Shown here: piece after piece, positions 1-7,743 of the stretch | How positions within the stretch are numbered: position 1 is the stretch's first letter | How the letters are laid out: every line of letters begins with the position of its first letter | Assembly: GCA_050249835.1 (NCBI GenBank) | Contig: JBFWPT010000004.1 | Coordinates: 62,001-126,000 of the forward strand | Source of the DNA: Miltoncostaea sp050249835 | GTDB lineage: Bacteria > Actinomycetota > Thermoleophilia > Miltoncostaeales > Miltoncostaeaceae | Direction: 5' to 3' | DNA length: 64,000 nt | Program-made: the position numbers and the translations under genes | The notes under the pieces: generated by a model | Told to the model about the DNA's origin: nothing | The model's database searches: none | Seen by the model: the letters and a program-made list of their open reading frames with translations, nothing else

Positions 1-1045
1 CGGGGAGGCCCCGCGGGTCCGCCAGAGCGCGTACATCCTGGCCCGCGCCCACAAGCCCGCCGCCCTCGCGCGCATCCTCGACGTCGAGGCCCCCGCCGCC
101 GCAATCGTCTTCTGCCGCACGCGCACCGAGGTCGACGCGCTCGCCGAGACCCTCACCGGCCGCGGCTACCGGGCCGAGGCCCTCCACGGGGGCATGACCC
201 AGGAGGCGCGGGACAAGGTCATGGGGCGCCTGCGCTCGGGGACCGCCGACCTGCTCGTCGCGACCGACGTCGCCGCCCGCGGCCTCGACATCGACACGCT
301 CACCCATGTCGTCAACTACGACGTCCCGTCCGCGCCGGAGGCATACGTCCATCGCATCGGCCGGGTCGGGCGCGCGGGCAGGGAGGGTGTCGCGATCACG
401 CTCGCCGAGCCCCGCGAGCACCGGCTGCTGAAGAACATCGAGCGCGTCACCGGCCAGCGCCTCGCCACCGCCACGGTCCCCACCGTCGCCGACCTCCGCG
501 CCCGGCGCCTCGAGATGCTGCGCGCCACGCTGCGCGAGACGATCCTCGCCGGCGGTCTCGACCGGTTCCGGGTGGTCGTCGAGACGCTCGCCGACGAGTT
601 CGACGTGATGGAGGTCGCGCTCGCCGCCACGAAGCTCGCGCACGACGCCGCGGGCGGCCCGGCCGAGGACGAGGCGGACATCCCCGCCGTCGCCCCGCCG
701 CCGGACCGCGGGCGCCACGAGCGCGGTGGTCAGCGCGGGCGGCCCGGCGCGCCCACCGGCCGACGGCCGTCCGGGCCCACGACGCGCGTGTTCGTGGGCG
801 CGGGCCGCAGCGCGGGCATCCGGCCCCAGGACCTCGTGGGGGCGGTGACCGGCGAGTCGTCGCTCACCGGCCGCGACGTCGGGGCCATCGAGATCTTCGA
901 CCGCTTCTCGCTCGTCGAGGTCCCGCTCGCCTCCGCAGACCACGTCGTCACGGCCCTGCGGGGGACGACCATCAAGGGGCGCAAGGTCACGATCCGGCGC
1001 GAGCGCGAGAACCCGGGGCGGCAGGGGAGGGGCCGGACGGGGTAG
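1..1045 (+). CDS. DEAD-box RNA helicase, C-terminal part (5' end outside window)
   Basis: ATP-dependent RNA unwinding, probably in ribosome assembly or cold-type RNA remodelling. The reading frame is open from base 2, so the gene enters from the left and the N-terminal ATPase half is missing. Visible are the helicase C-terminal domain with VFCRT, DVAARGLDI and motif VI HRIGRVGRAGR (about visible residue 117; V stands where T is usual), a Gly/Arg/Pro-rich linker, and from about residue 260 a DbpA-type RNA-binding domain starting TTRVFVGAG. That domain marks the CsdA/DbpA branch rather than RhlE. The sigma factor gene follows 36 bp downstream. Confidence 0.93.
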   Translation, partial: GEAPRVRQSAYILARAHKPAALARILDVEAPAAAIVFCRTRTEVDALAETLTGRGYRAEALHGGMTQEARDKVMGRLRSGTADLLVATDVAARGLDIDTLTHVVNYDVPSAPEAYVHRIGRVGRAGREGVAITLAEPREHRLLKNIERVTGQRLATATVPTVADLRARRLEMLRATLRETILAGGLDRFRVVVETLADEFDVMEVALAATKLAHDAAGGPAEDEADIPAVAPPPDRGRHERGGQRGRPGAPTGRRPSGPTTRVFVGAGRSAGIRPQDLVGAVTGESSLTGRDVGAIEIFDRFSLVEVPLASADHVVTALRGTTIKGRKVTIRRERENPGRQGRGRTG

Positions 1046-1081
1046 CGTGATCCCGTACGAGACGACGGGAGGGCGGACCCG

Positions 1082-2125
1082 GTGAGCGAGAGGCTCGATG
1101 CGCTGGTGAGTCAGGGCGAGGAGCAGGGCTGCCTCAACCTGACCGAGGTCGGAGAGGCGCTGGCGGAGGCCGACGCCGGCGACGATGAGGTCGCCGCGTT
1201 CTACGAGCGCCTGCGCGAGCGCGGCGTGGACGTCACCGACGACTGCGGCAAGGCGGAGACGCCTCCCACGAGCGTCACCAACGGCGCCGTGGCCGAGAGC
1301 ACCACCGACGCCATGCAGCTCTTCCTGAACGAGGTGCGCCGCCACCCGCTCCTGCTGCCGGCCGAGGAGCGGCGGCTCGCCCAGCTCGTGGAGGAGGGCG
1401 ACGCGGCGGCGAAGGAGCGGATGATCCTCTCCAACCTGCGCCTCGTGATCTCCATCGCGCGCCGCTACCAGGGACAGGGCGAGCTGACCCTGCTCGACCT
1501 CATCCAGGAGGGCGTGCTCGGCCTCACCCGCGCCGTCGAGAAGTTCGACTGGCGCCGGGGGCTGCGCTTCTCCACCTACGCGACCCTCTGGATCCAGCAG
1601 GCGATCCAGCGGGCTCTCGCCAACCAGTCGCGCACCATCCGCCTGCCCGTGCACGTGGTGGAGCGCCAGCAGCGCGTCGCCCGTGCCGAGCGGACCCTGT
1701 TCGGGAAGCTCGGCCGCGAGCCCACCGACGAGGAGATCGCCGCGGAGAGCCGCCTGACCGTGGAGCGGGTGCGCGAGGCGCACGCCCTGCCGCGGACCAT
1801 CGCGAGCCTCGACCGGCCGGTGGGGGAGGACGGCGACGCGTCGCTCGGCGATCTCATCCCGGCCGAGGACGAGGAGCCGCTCGCCGACGTCGAGGTGGGC
1901 CTGCGCCGCGACCTGCTCGACGCGGCCCTCGCCACGTTGTCCGACCGCGAGCGCGAGGTGCTCGCCGCCCGCTACGGCATCGGCGACCACGAGCCCGAGA
2001 CGCTGGAGGCGATCGGCAAGCGCATCGGCGTGAGCCGCGAGCGCGTGCGGCAGATCGAGCGGGCCGCGCTGGAACGGCTGGCCCGCGCCCGCGAGGCTGA
2101 GGCGCTGAGGGACCTGGCCGCCTAG
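1082..2125 (+). CDS. RNA polymerase sigma-70 family factor (RpoD/SigA type)
   Basis: A 347-residue sigma factor directing promoter recognition. Residues 1-60 look like a short region 1.1. Region 1.2 follows at DAMQLFLNEVRRHPLL, region 2 with RLVISIARRYQG, the DLIQEGVLGL core-binding helix and RFSTYATLWIQQAI, then region 3, and region 4 with a helix-turn-helix ending RVRQIERAALERL. This is the complete group 1/2 layout, but it is short for an actinobacterial primary sigma, so it may be a group 2 paralogue. GTG start at 1082 with a purine-rich GGGAGGGCGG before it; a TAGCGT box at 1043-1048 overlaps the helicase stop and may be its -10 element. Confidence 0.93.
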   Translation: MSERLDALVSQGEEQGCLNLTEVGEALAEADAGDDEVAAFYERLRERGVDVTDDCGKAETPPTSVTNGAVAESTTDAMQLFLNEVRRHPLLLPAEERRLAQLVEEGDAAAKERMILSNLRLVISIARRYQGQGELTLLDLIQEGVLGLTRAVEKFDWRRGLRFSTYATLWIQQAIQRALANQSRTIRLPVHVVERQQRVARAERTLFGKLGREPTDEEIAAESRLTVERVREAHALPRTIASLDRPVGEDGDASLGDLIPAEDEEPLADVEVGLRRDLLDAALATLSDREREVLAARYGIGDHEPETLEAIGKRIGVSRERVRQIERAALERLARAREAEALRDLAA

Positions 2126-2189
2126 CGCGGTGGATCCACCCCGGCCCCGGGGGCTCGTGCCCGGGGCCGCCGCGGCCGATGGGGGCTGC

Positions 2190-2705
2190 ATGCTGATCAC
2201 CATCCTCATCGCCGCCGGCGCCGCGATCGCCGTCGGCGCCGCCGCCTGGTTCGGCCTGGCCTACGCGATGCGCCGGCCCCCGCTCGCCCGCCGCCTCATG
2301 CGCGTCCCGCCGTTCCGGTGGCTCATGGCCCGGATGACGGCCTCCGGCATGAAGGCCGCGCGCCGCAAGGCCGAGCGCGACGGCGTCATCCCCACGGGGC
2401 GGCCGGTGAGCGACCTGGAGGTCGCGCTCGCCGTGAGCGACACCGAGGAGGCCCGCCACGCCCGCGCCATGCTCGCGCGCCTCAGCCCGGCCCAGCGCAA
2501 CGAGCTGAGCCGGCGCACGATGGGCGCCGACGGGCTCGCCGGGCTGATGGTCGACGCCCCGGCCGCCGACGCCGACGCCCTCGGGCGATCGGACCGGCGC
2601 CGCGTGGCCGGCACCGCCGCCGCAGGCAACCCCTCCCGGGACGCCCAGCGGCGCAACGCCGTCGCGAAGCGCCGCGCCCAGCGGAAGGCGGCCGCCCGCC
2701 GTTAG
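2190..2705 (+). CDS. membrane-anchored basic protein of unknown function
   Basis: I do not recognise the family. The chosen ATG at 2190 follows GGGGGC and begins directly with a hydrophobic helix (MLITILIAAGAAIAVGAAAW, residues 1-20); an upstream start at 2130 would place a Pro/Gly/Arg stretch before it. The rest of the 171 residues is hydrophilic, contains a probable helical segment around TEEARHARAMLARLS, and ends in an Arg/Lys/Ala-rich tail. It is likely anchored by one N-terminal helix with a cytoplasmic body. The stop codon overlaps the stop of the convergent gene at 2702 (TTAG serves both strands). Confidence 0.6.
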   Translation: MLITILIAAGAAIAVGAAAWFGLAYAMRRPPLARRLMRVPPFRWLMARMTASGMKAARRKAERDGVIPTGRPVSDLEVALAVSDTEEARHARAMLARLSPAQRNELSRRTMGADGLAGLMVDAPAADADALGRSDRRRVAGTAAAGNPSRDAQRRNAVAKRRAQRKAAARR

Positions 2706-2893
2706 GCGTCCGACGGACCCCGGGGATCGCCCTCGGCGTCCGTCCGGGTGACGCGCTCCTCCTCGGGCCGATCCGGGTCCGCCGCGGGGAGTCCGCGCAC
2801 GGGCCGCTGTCCGCCCGCCTCGGCCAGGACCGAGAGGTCGTCGCCGCTCGCCAGCACGATGAACGGACTCCTGCCCTTCGTCTCCCGGCTCAT
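2702..2893 (-). CDS. small hypothetical protein (63 aa)
   Basis: No family recognised. It begins MSRETKGRSPFIVLASGDDL and becomes acidic and polar toward the C-terminus. Its ATG overlaps the TGA of the preceding gene (ATGA at 2890-2893), so it is probably translationally coupled to it as the last gene of the minus-strand operon running down from 4521. Its stop shares the four bases TTAG with the convergent plus-strand gene. Confidence 0.5.
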   Translation of the reverse strand: MSRETKGRSPFIVLASGDDLSVLAEAGGQRPVRGLPAADPDRPEEERVTRTDAEGDPRGPSDA

Positions 2894-3549
2894 GCGGCGG
2901 CGGGCAGGCCGCGGCCGACGGCGTCGACGAGGAAGCGGGTGTGGGCGTGCAGGGTGGCCGCCTGGCCGATCCGGTTGGCGACCTCCGTGCTGGCGACGGC
3001 GTCGGGACCGCCACGGTCGATCTCGCGCTGCTTGGCGAGCCGGTCCATCGCGAAGATGGTGTCCGCGAGCGTCATCTGGTTGCCCGCCATCCACGTCCGG
3101 GCCTCGTCGGCGTCGAAGCCGCCGCGGTCGAGCGTCCCCTCGAGCTCGTCCAGGAATACCCGGTGCCATGCGGCGATGCGGACGCGGCGGCCCGCCATGT
3201 CACCGAGTGCCTCGTCCTTCGCCGCCGACGCGCCGAACTGCAGGCGGAACTCATGGGCGGTGACCGCGCCGACGAGGTCGATCGCCTCCTCGAGCCGGAC
3301 CGGGTCGATGGCGTCCTCCGCGATCCGGTCCGCGAGACCCTCGAGGCGGTCGCGGGCCCCGGCGTCGGCGTTGGCGGCGAGGGCCTCCACCACGAACCGC
3401 AGGTGCGCGCGGATGGCGGCGTCGCTCGCCGGGGTGACGTCCTCCTCACCCGTCGCCTCCTCGGCGAGGAGGGCGGTGAGGCGGTCCGGGTGGGCCTGCA
3501 TCCAGGTCAGGAGGGGCCGGGCGGGGCGAGGTGCGGTGTCGATGGTCAT
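2890..3549 (-). CDS. hypothetical helical protein (219 aa)
   Basis: Start chosen at the ATG at 3549 because GAGGAGA lies just upstream; a longer frame to 3699 has no such site and reads as Pro/Arg-rich noise. The protein is predicted mostly helical. The stretch TWMAGNQMTLADTIFAMDRL near residue 165 faintly recalls the C-terminal domain of glutathione S-transferases (G-x-x-x-T-L-A-D), but there is no thioredoxin-fold N-terminal half. It lies 34 bp after the decarboxylase-like segment and overlaps the small gene after it, so the three probably form one operon facing away from the LacI-type regulator. Function unknown. Confidence 0.6.
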   Translation of the reverse strand: MTIDTAPRPARPLLTWMQAHPDRLTALLAEEATGEEDVTPASDAAIRAHLRFVVEALAANADAGARDRLEGLADRIAEDAIDPVRLEEAIDLVGAVTAHEFRLQFGASAAKDEALGDMAGRRVRIAAWHRVFLDELEGTLDRGGFDADEARTWMAGNQMTLADTIFAMDRLAKQREIDRGGPDAVASTEVANRIGQAATLHAHTRFLVDAVGRGLPAAA

Positions 3550-3583
3550 GGCGTCGTCTCCTCGGGGCGGATCGTGTGGCCGG

Positions 3584-3857
3584 TCACCGGCCGAAGGTTG
3601 CGGCCGCGGGGGTCCGGTCGACCGACTCCTTGCGGGCGGTCTCGACCCGCTGGGCCCAGGGTTCGTCCAGAACGGCCCAGCGGGCGAGAACCTGCTCATG
3701 ACGGACGTGCCGGAAGTTCTCGCTCTTGGCGAACAGCCCGACGAACTCCGTCCCGCCGGCCTGCAGGTCCTGCAGGCTGCGGGCGAGGAAGTCGAGGCCG
3801 CCCTCCGCGGCCTCGTCGGGTGCGGGCTGTCCGGGGATCGCTACGGGGTGGTCCCGA
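3584..3857 (-). pseudogene. out-of-frame C-terminal coding segment of the upstream decarboxylase-like gene
   Basis: This frame has coding-like codon use (G or C in almost every third position) from about 3850 to the TGA at 3584, and encodes a helical, charged tail (for example LDFLARSLQDLQAGG and HEQVLARWAVLDEPW). It has no start codon and no ribosome site. It sits one frame away from the gene ending at 3841. A run of six G at 3858-3863 lies at the switch point; one more G would fuse the frames into a single 312-residue protein. I read this as a homopolymer sequencing or assembly error, or a recent real frameshift, rather than an independent gene. Confidence 0.55.
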
Positions 3858-4521
3858 GGGGGGCCTCGCCGCCGGGGTAGCAGAAGGACGCGTTGGGCGA
3901 GTAGAAGCCCCACGTGACCTGGAGGGGGTCGGCCGGGCGGAGGGCCGAGACGGGGTGGTCCGGCTCCAGGAACTCGAACTTCGTGACCTCCCACGGCTGC
4001 ACGAGGCCGGCGTTGAACGGGTACAGGCCGCTCGTGAGCGTGCCGTCCACGTCCGTGATGTACCGCAGCTGGCCGGCGCCCGTGACGGCGATCTCGTCGC
4101 CTACCGTCACCGTGGTCCGGATGACGGCGGTGCCGTCGGCCCAGGTCGTGGCGGTGAGGACGCCGTCCGAGACCTCCAGCCTCGTCTCACCCGGGCCGGC
4201 CGGGACGCCGCGCTTGGAGGCGTACGCGCGCATGTCCGCGTTGGAGTTGAAGTAGTGGGTCCACCAGCGGCCGGGGATGTTGCCGTCCGGGGTGTCCTGA
4301 CCGGACAGGTCGGCGCCGGCGTAGGTGAGCGAATACGCCTCGAACCCGGACGTCTGCTCCGTGGAGTCGACGACGTACTGGTTGATGAAGCACTGGTTGT
4401 TCTCGGCGAGCTGGAGCTCGGAGGGGACCAGGGCGCGGACCGCGTCGGGGTCGGCCGGGACCCAGGTGAAGTAGAGCATCCGGCTGTTGGTGACCAGCTG
4501 CGGGGCTTCGAGCACGGGCAT
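3841..4521 (-). CDS. acetoacetate decarboxylase-like (ADC/DUF2071-type fold) protein
   Basis: A 226-residue product. It begins MPVLEAPQL and has MLYFTWVPADPDAVRALVPS, a layout seen in the acetoacetate decarboxylase superfamily where the substrate-binding beta-barrel starts. I do not see an assured catalytic lysine motif, so the reaction is unknown. ATG at 4521 chosen because GAAGGAG lies upstream; the alternative ATG at 4545 lies before that site. The frame ends at a TAG immediately after a G6 run, and convincing coding sequence continues in another frame (3584-3857), so the true protein is probably about 312 residues. It is transcribed divergently from the LacI-type regulator, whose operators lie about 95 bp upstream, which suggests common control. 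Confidence 0.6.
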   Translation of the reverse strand: MPVLEAPQLVTNSRMLYFTWVPADPDAVRALVPSELQLAENNQCFINQYVVDSTEQTSGFEAYSLTYAGADLSGQDTPDGNIPGRWWTHYFNSNADMRAYASKRGVPAGPGETRLEVSDGVLTATTWADGTAVIRTTVTVGDEIAVTGAGQLRYITDVDGTLTSGLYPFNAGLVQPWEVTKFEFLEPDHPVSALRPADPLQVTWGFYSPNASFCYPGGEAPLGTTP

Positions 4522-4614
4522 GCGACGGCTCCTTCGTGAGGCCATGGGTGAACGGGTCGGCGACGTCACCGAGCGGGAGGTGCGAAACGTCGCCCGTGCG
4601 GTCTATGCTTCTAC

Positions 4615-4652
4615 CTAACCCGTTAGGCGATGCGAGGAAACTAACGCGTTAG
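4615..4652. promoter_or_regulatory. pair of palindromic LacI-type operators
   Basis: CTAACGCGTTAG at 4641-4652 is a perfect 12-bp palindrome and ends directly at the ATG of the regulator; CTAACCCGTTAG at 4615-4626 differs at one central base. Centres are 26 bp apart. The CG-centred form is typical of LacI-family sites. Their place between divergent operons, with one abutting the regulator's own start, points to autoregulation plus control of the decarboxylase-like operon. A TATGCT at 4604-4609 could be the regulator's -10 box. Confidence 0.75.
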
Positions 4653-5651
4653 ATGGCCGAGCGCAAGCAACGACCCGAAACACGCAAGGCGACCCTCCGC
4701 GACGTCGCCGCCGCGGCGGGCGTCTCCATCTGGACGGCCTCCAACACCTACAGCAACCCCGCCAAGGTGGCCGAGGGCACCCGGCAGCGCGTCCTCGACG
4801 CCGCGGCCGAGCTGGGCTACCTGGGCCCGCACCCCGCCGCGCGCTCGCTCGCCCGGGACCGCGCGGGCGTCATCGCGTTCGTCGCCCCCGGCGACCCGGA
4901 GGCCCTCCTTGGCGACCCCGCCGCCGCGCTCGTCGCGCACGGCCTGCTGACGGCCTGCAGCAGGGCCGGCTTCTCGGTGCTGCTGTCGGGCGACAGCGCG
5001 GGGCAGATGGTCGACGGCCGGGTCTTCTTCCGTGACGTGGCGATCAGCGACCGCGCCGTCCCGACCGTGGTCATTGATGGCGATCCCGGACCGGGGATCG
5101 ACGCCGTCCGCGCGGACGTCCAGGGGGCGGCCCGCGCGGTGACCGCCCACCTCCGCGACCTGGGGCACCAGCGGCTGGCGGTGCTCGCCTGGCGCGGGGC
5201 CGACGCCCGGCTCGCCGGGGTCGCCGAGGGCTGGGATCCCGCCCTCCCGCCCCCCGAGGTCTTCGCGCTCGACGGGTCCGCGGCGCGCCCCACCCCCGCG
5301 GCTGGTGAGGCGCTCGCGCGCGCGGCCCTCGCCCGCAGCCCCCGGCCCACCGCGCTGATCGCGCTGAGCGACACGCTGGCGACGAGCGCCCTCGCCGCCG
5401 CCCACTGGATGCGCCTCGACGTGCCGGGTGACGTCTCGATCGCCGGCGTGGACGACCTGCCCGGCTCGGCCGCCGCTGGGCTCACCAGCGCCCTCGTCGC
5501 CTACCGGCCGCTCGGCGAGCGCGCGGGCGACCTGCTCGCCGCCCGCCTCGGCGACCAGGACCTCGCGGCGTTCCCCGACCTGCCCACGGCACTCTCCATC
5601 CGCCGGTCCACCGGACCGCCCCGTCCCGACGAAAGGCCCCAGGACACATGA
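4653..5651 (+). CDS. LacI-family transcriptional regulator
   Basis: A 332-residue DNA-binding repressor. Residues 14-60 form the LacI helix-turn-helix and hinge (TLRDVAAAAGVSIWTASNTY, then RQRVLDAAAELGY); the remainder is a periplasmic-binding-like effector domain with VSIAGVDDLPGS near the C-terminus. The start codon abuts a perfect palindromic operator, so it probably represses itself. Its stop overlaps the VOC gene (ATGA at 5648-5651), making regulator, VOC protein and probably the methyltransferase one transcript. The ligand cannot be told from the sequence; no sugar transporter or glycosidase is nearby, so a non-sugar effector is plausible. Confidence 0.93.
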   Translation: MAERKQRPETRKATLRDVAAAAGVSIWTASNTYSNPAKVAEGTRQRVLDAAAELGYLGPHPAARSLARDRAGVIAFVAPGDPEALLGDPAAALVAHGLLTACSRAGFSVLLSGDSAGQMVDGRVFFRDVAISDRAVPTVVIDGDPGPGIDAVRADVQGAARAVTAHLRDLGHQRLAVLAWRGADARLAGVAEGWDPALPPPEVFALDGSAARPTPAAGEALARAALARSPRPTALIALSDTLATSALAAAHWMRLDVPGDVSIAGVDDLPGSAAAGLTSALVAYRPLGERAGDLLAARLGDQDLAAFPDLPTALSIRRSTGPPRPDERPQDT

Positions 5652-6280
5652 GCGACGAAGGCTTCTTCATCGACCACGTCATCTACGGCGTGGTCGATGT
5701 CGACCGTGCCGCCGAACGCCTGCGCGACGAGCACGGCCTCGGCAGCGTGCGCGGCGGCGCCCACCTCGGCGGCACCGCCAGCCGGCTCGTGCCGCTCGGG
5801 CCCGAGTGCTTCCTGGAACTGCTCGGCATCGTCGACACGGGCAAGGACGACGGCGCCTGGCTCGAGGCCACGCTCCAGGGCGAGGACCGCATCCTCTGGT
5901 GGTGCCTCGGCGTGGCCGACCTGGACGAGACGGCCGGCCGCCGCGGCCTGCCCCTGCGCGTCGGCCAGGCGCGGAACCCGGGCCAGGACGAGATCACGTT
6001 TCGCTCCTGCGGCATGCCGCAGTACCCGCTGCCGTTCTTCCTCGAGCTCATCGGCGACCGGGCCGTGCGTCACCGGATCCAGTCGGAGCGCTACGCGGCC
6101 GCCGGCCACACCTGCGCCCCGACGGGGTACACGTTCGTCGAGGTCGGCGACCACCAGCTGGTGCTCGAGGGCTGGCTCGGCCCGGACCACGGACTGCCCG
6201 TCCGCTACGCGCCCGGCACCGGTCCAGGCATCCACGCCTGCGGCCTCGCGACGGCCGGCGGCGAGATCGTCCTCCGCTGA
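5648..6280 (+). CDS. VOC-superfamily (glyoxalase-like) protein
   Basis: A 210-residue protein that begins DHVIYGVVDVDRAAERLRDEHGL, the classic first beta-alpha unit of glyoxalase-like domains, and continues with FLELLGIVD and FFLELIGD strands. The His in IDHVIYG and the Glu in FLELLG are at usual metal-ligand positions. This fits the Glyoxalase_3-like family, whose reactions are mostly unknown. The start overlaps the regulator's stop by four bases (ATGA). It is followed after 43 bp by a methyltransferase, suggesting a small catabolic or detoxifying unit under the LacI-type regulator. Confidence 0.75.
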   Translation: MSDEGFFIDHVIYGVVDVDRAAERLRDEHGLGSVRGGAHLGGTASRLVPLGPECFLELLGIVDTGKDDGAWLEATLQGEDRILWWCLGVADLDETAGRRGLPLRVGQARNPGQDEITFRSCGMPQYPLPFFLELIGDRAVRHRIQSERYAAAGHTCAPTGYTFVEVGDHQLVLEGWLGPDHGLPVRYAPGTGPGIHACGLATAGGEIVLR

Positions 6281-6323
6281 CGCCCGACCCTCCCGACCCC
6301 ACCCACCCAGGAGCCCCGCCCCA

Positions 6324-7136
6324 ATGTCGTCGCACATCCACAGCAGCCACGAGTCCGTCAGCGGCGGGTTCACCGAGACCGCGTCCGACTACGAGGACGC
6401 CGTCCGCTTCAACATCGAGGGCGCGCAGCGCCTGGTGCTGACGATCCCGCCGGGGTCCTACGACGACGTCCTCGACGTGGGCTGCGGCACCGGCTGGGCG
6501 GCGCAGGCCGTCATCGACCGCTTCCGCCCGGCGCGGATCACGGGCGTCGACCCGGCCGAGGGGATGCTGGAGAAGTTCGAGGCCAAGCTCGGCGGCATCG
6601 AGGGCGTGGACGTCACCCTGGTGAAGGCGGACGTGGAGAACATGCCGGTCCCCGACGGCGCGTTCGACCTGGTGATCTGCTCGATGGCGTACCACTGGTT
6701 CCCGCGCAAGTGGGCGGCGGCCGCGGCGATGGCGAAGGCCCTGAAGCCGGGCGGCGTCATCGCGATCCTCATGTCCGGCCGCGGCGGCGAGCAGGCCTAC
6801 CGGGACGTCATCTCCAACGTCGAGCCGATCAACTACCGCTGGGTCGGCGCGTTCGACGGCAACCTGCGCAACCAGGACGAGATGGAGGACTACCTCGTCC
6901 AGGCCGGCCTGGAGCCGGTGGACATCTGGATGGAGACCCGGGTGCGGAACACCACCGTCGAGGCCTACATGGAGCGGATGCGGGTGGTCGCGGGCCACAT
7001 GATCGGCGACCAGTCCGAGGCCGAGGTGGCCGAGTACGTGGGGAGGATCGAGGCGGAGTTGCGCGCGCGGTCCGGCCCGCGCGGCTGGCGCTACGAGTTC
7101 GCCAAGCTGTTCGCCATCGCCCGCAAGCCCGGCTGA
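6324..7136 (+). CDS. class I SAM-dependent methyltransferase
   Basis: A 270-residue enzyme with the SAM-binding motif VLDVGCGTGWAAQ (about residues 48-60), ITGVDPAEGML as motif post-I, and MPVPDGAFDLVI as motif II/III; MAYHWFP is of the UbiE/Methyltransf_11 type. Substrate unknown. ATG at 6324 with AGGAG twelve bases upstream. A clear paralogue lies at 37219-38040, sharing MPVPDGAFD, MAYHWFP and the C-terminal GPRG...KLFAI.R.P pattern. The last 46 bp overlap the 3' end of the convergent CbiX-type gene. Confidence 0.85.
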   Translation: MSSHIHSSHESVSGGFTETASDYEDAVRFNIEGAQRLVLTIPPGSYDDVLDVGCGTGWAAQAVIDRFRPARITGVDPAEGMLEKFEAKLGGIEGVDVTLVKADVENMPVPDGAFDLVICSMAYHWFPRKWAAAAAMAKALKPGGVIAILMSGRGGEQAYRDVISNVEPINYRWVGAFDGNLRNQDEMEDYLVQAGLEPVDIWMETRVRNTTVEAYMERMRVVAGHMIGDQSEAEVAEYVGRIEAELRARSGPRGWRYEFAKLFAIARKPG

Positions 7137-7576
7137 GCGACCTGCATCCGGCAGCCGCCGGTGCCCGCGCAGACGTCGCACTCCGGGGCCTCGCCGCGGG
7201 CGTGGGCCAGGCAGTGGGCCACGCGGGCGTCGATCACCTGCGCCATGAGCGGGTGCATGCCGAAGGGCGCGGCCACGAGGTGGGCGATGCCCGGGTGCTC
7301 CGCGGCCGCCTCGGCGACCAGGGCGGGGATGTCCTCGCTCCAGTGCCTGCCGGGCAGCAGGAAGTACGGCGCTACCACGACCGTCCGCGCGCCGCGCGCC
7401 ACGCAGGCCGCGAACGCGGTCGCGATGGACGGCTCGGCCAGCTCCATGTGGGCCGGCTCCACGATGGGGTAGGGCACGACCTCCGCGATCTGGAGCGCCA
7501 TCCGCTCCAGCATGTCGTTGCTCTCGGCGCGCCGGGAGCCGTGGTCCACGACGATCAGTCCGATGGGCTCGTCCAT
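7091..7576 (-). CDS. CbiX-type sirohydrochlorin chelatase
   Basis: A 161-residue enzyme expected to insert cobalt or iron/nickel into sirohydrochlorin on the B12/siroheme route. It starts MDEPIGLIVVDHGSRRAESN, the hallmark DHGSR of CbiX-like chelatases with the metal-binding His; a second conserved region is HPLMAQVIDARV. The length fits a single-domain CbiXS-like form with a Cys-containing tail (ECDVCAGTGGC). No other cobalamin or siroheme gene is near. A TACGAT box 6 bp before the ATG suggests leaderless transcription. Confidence 0.8.
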   Translation of the reverse strand: MDEPIGLIVVDHGSRRAESNDMLERMALQIAEVVPYPIVEPAHMELAEPSIATAFAACVARGARTVVVAPYFLLPGRHWSEDIPALVAEAAAEHPGIAHLVAAPFGMHPLMAQVIDARVAHCLAHARGEAPECDVCAGTGGCRMQVAQPGLRAMANSLANS

Positions 7577-7582
7577 GTGGCG

Positions 7583-7588
7583 ATCGTA
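7583..7588 (-). promoter_or_regulatory. leaderless-type -10 box TACGAT for the CbiX gene
   Basis: TACGAT ends 6 bp before the ATG at 7576, leaving no room for a ribosome site; it fits the TANNNT pattern seen across this window. Confidence 0.5.
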
Positions 7589-7730
7589 GACCGCCCCGCT
7601 GCCCGGCGCGGGTGACGGACGCCCCCGGGGGCGGGAGTGATCGGCACGCCCCGCACGATGGACCCGCCCCCGGCGCCCGAGGGGGCGGTTCCTCGACGAC
7701 CGGGCGGCGCGCCCGGCCCCGCGCGGCCGC

Positions 7731-7736
7731 TAGCCT
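7731..7736 (+). promoter_or_regulatory. leaderless-type -10 box TAGCCT
   Basis: TAGCCT ends 7 bp before the ATG at 7744 and decides this start over an in-frame ATG at 7612 that lacks a signal peptide. Confidence 0.55.
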
Positions 7737-7743
7737 CGGCGCC

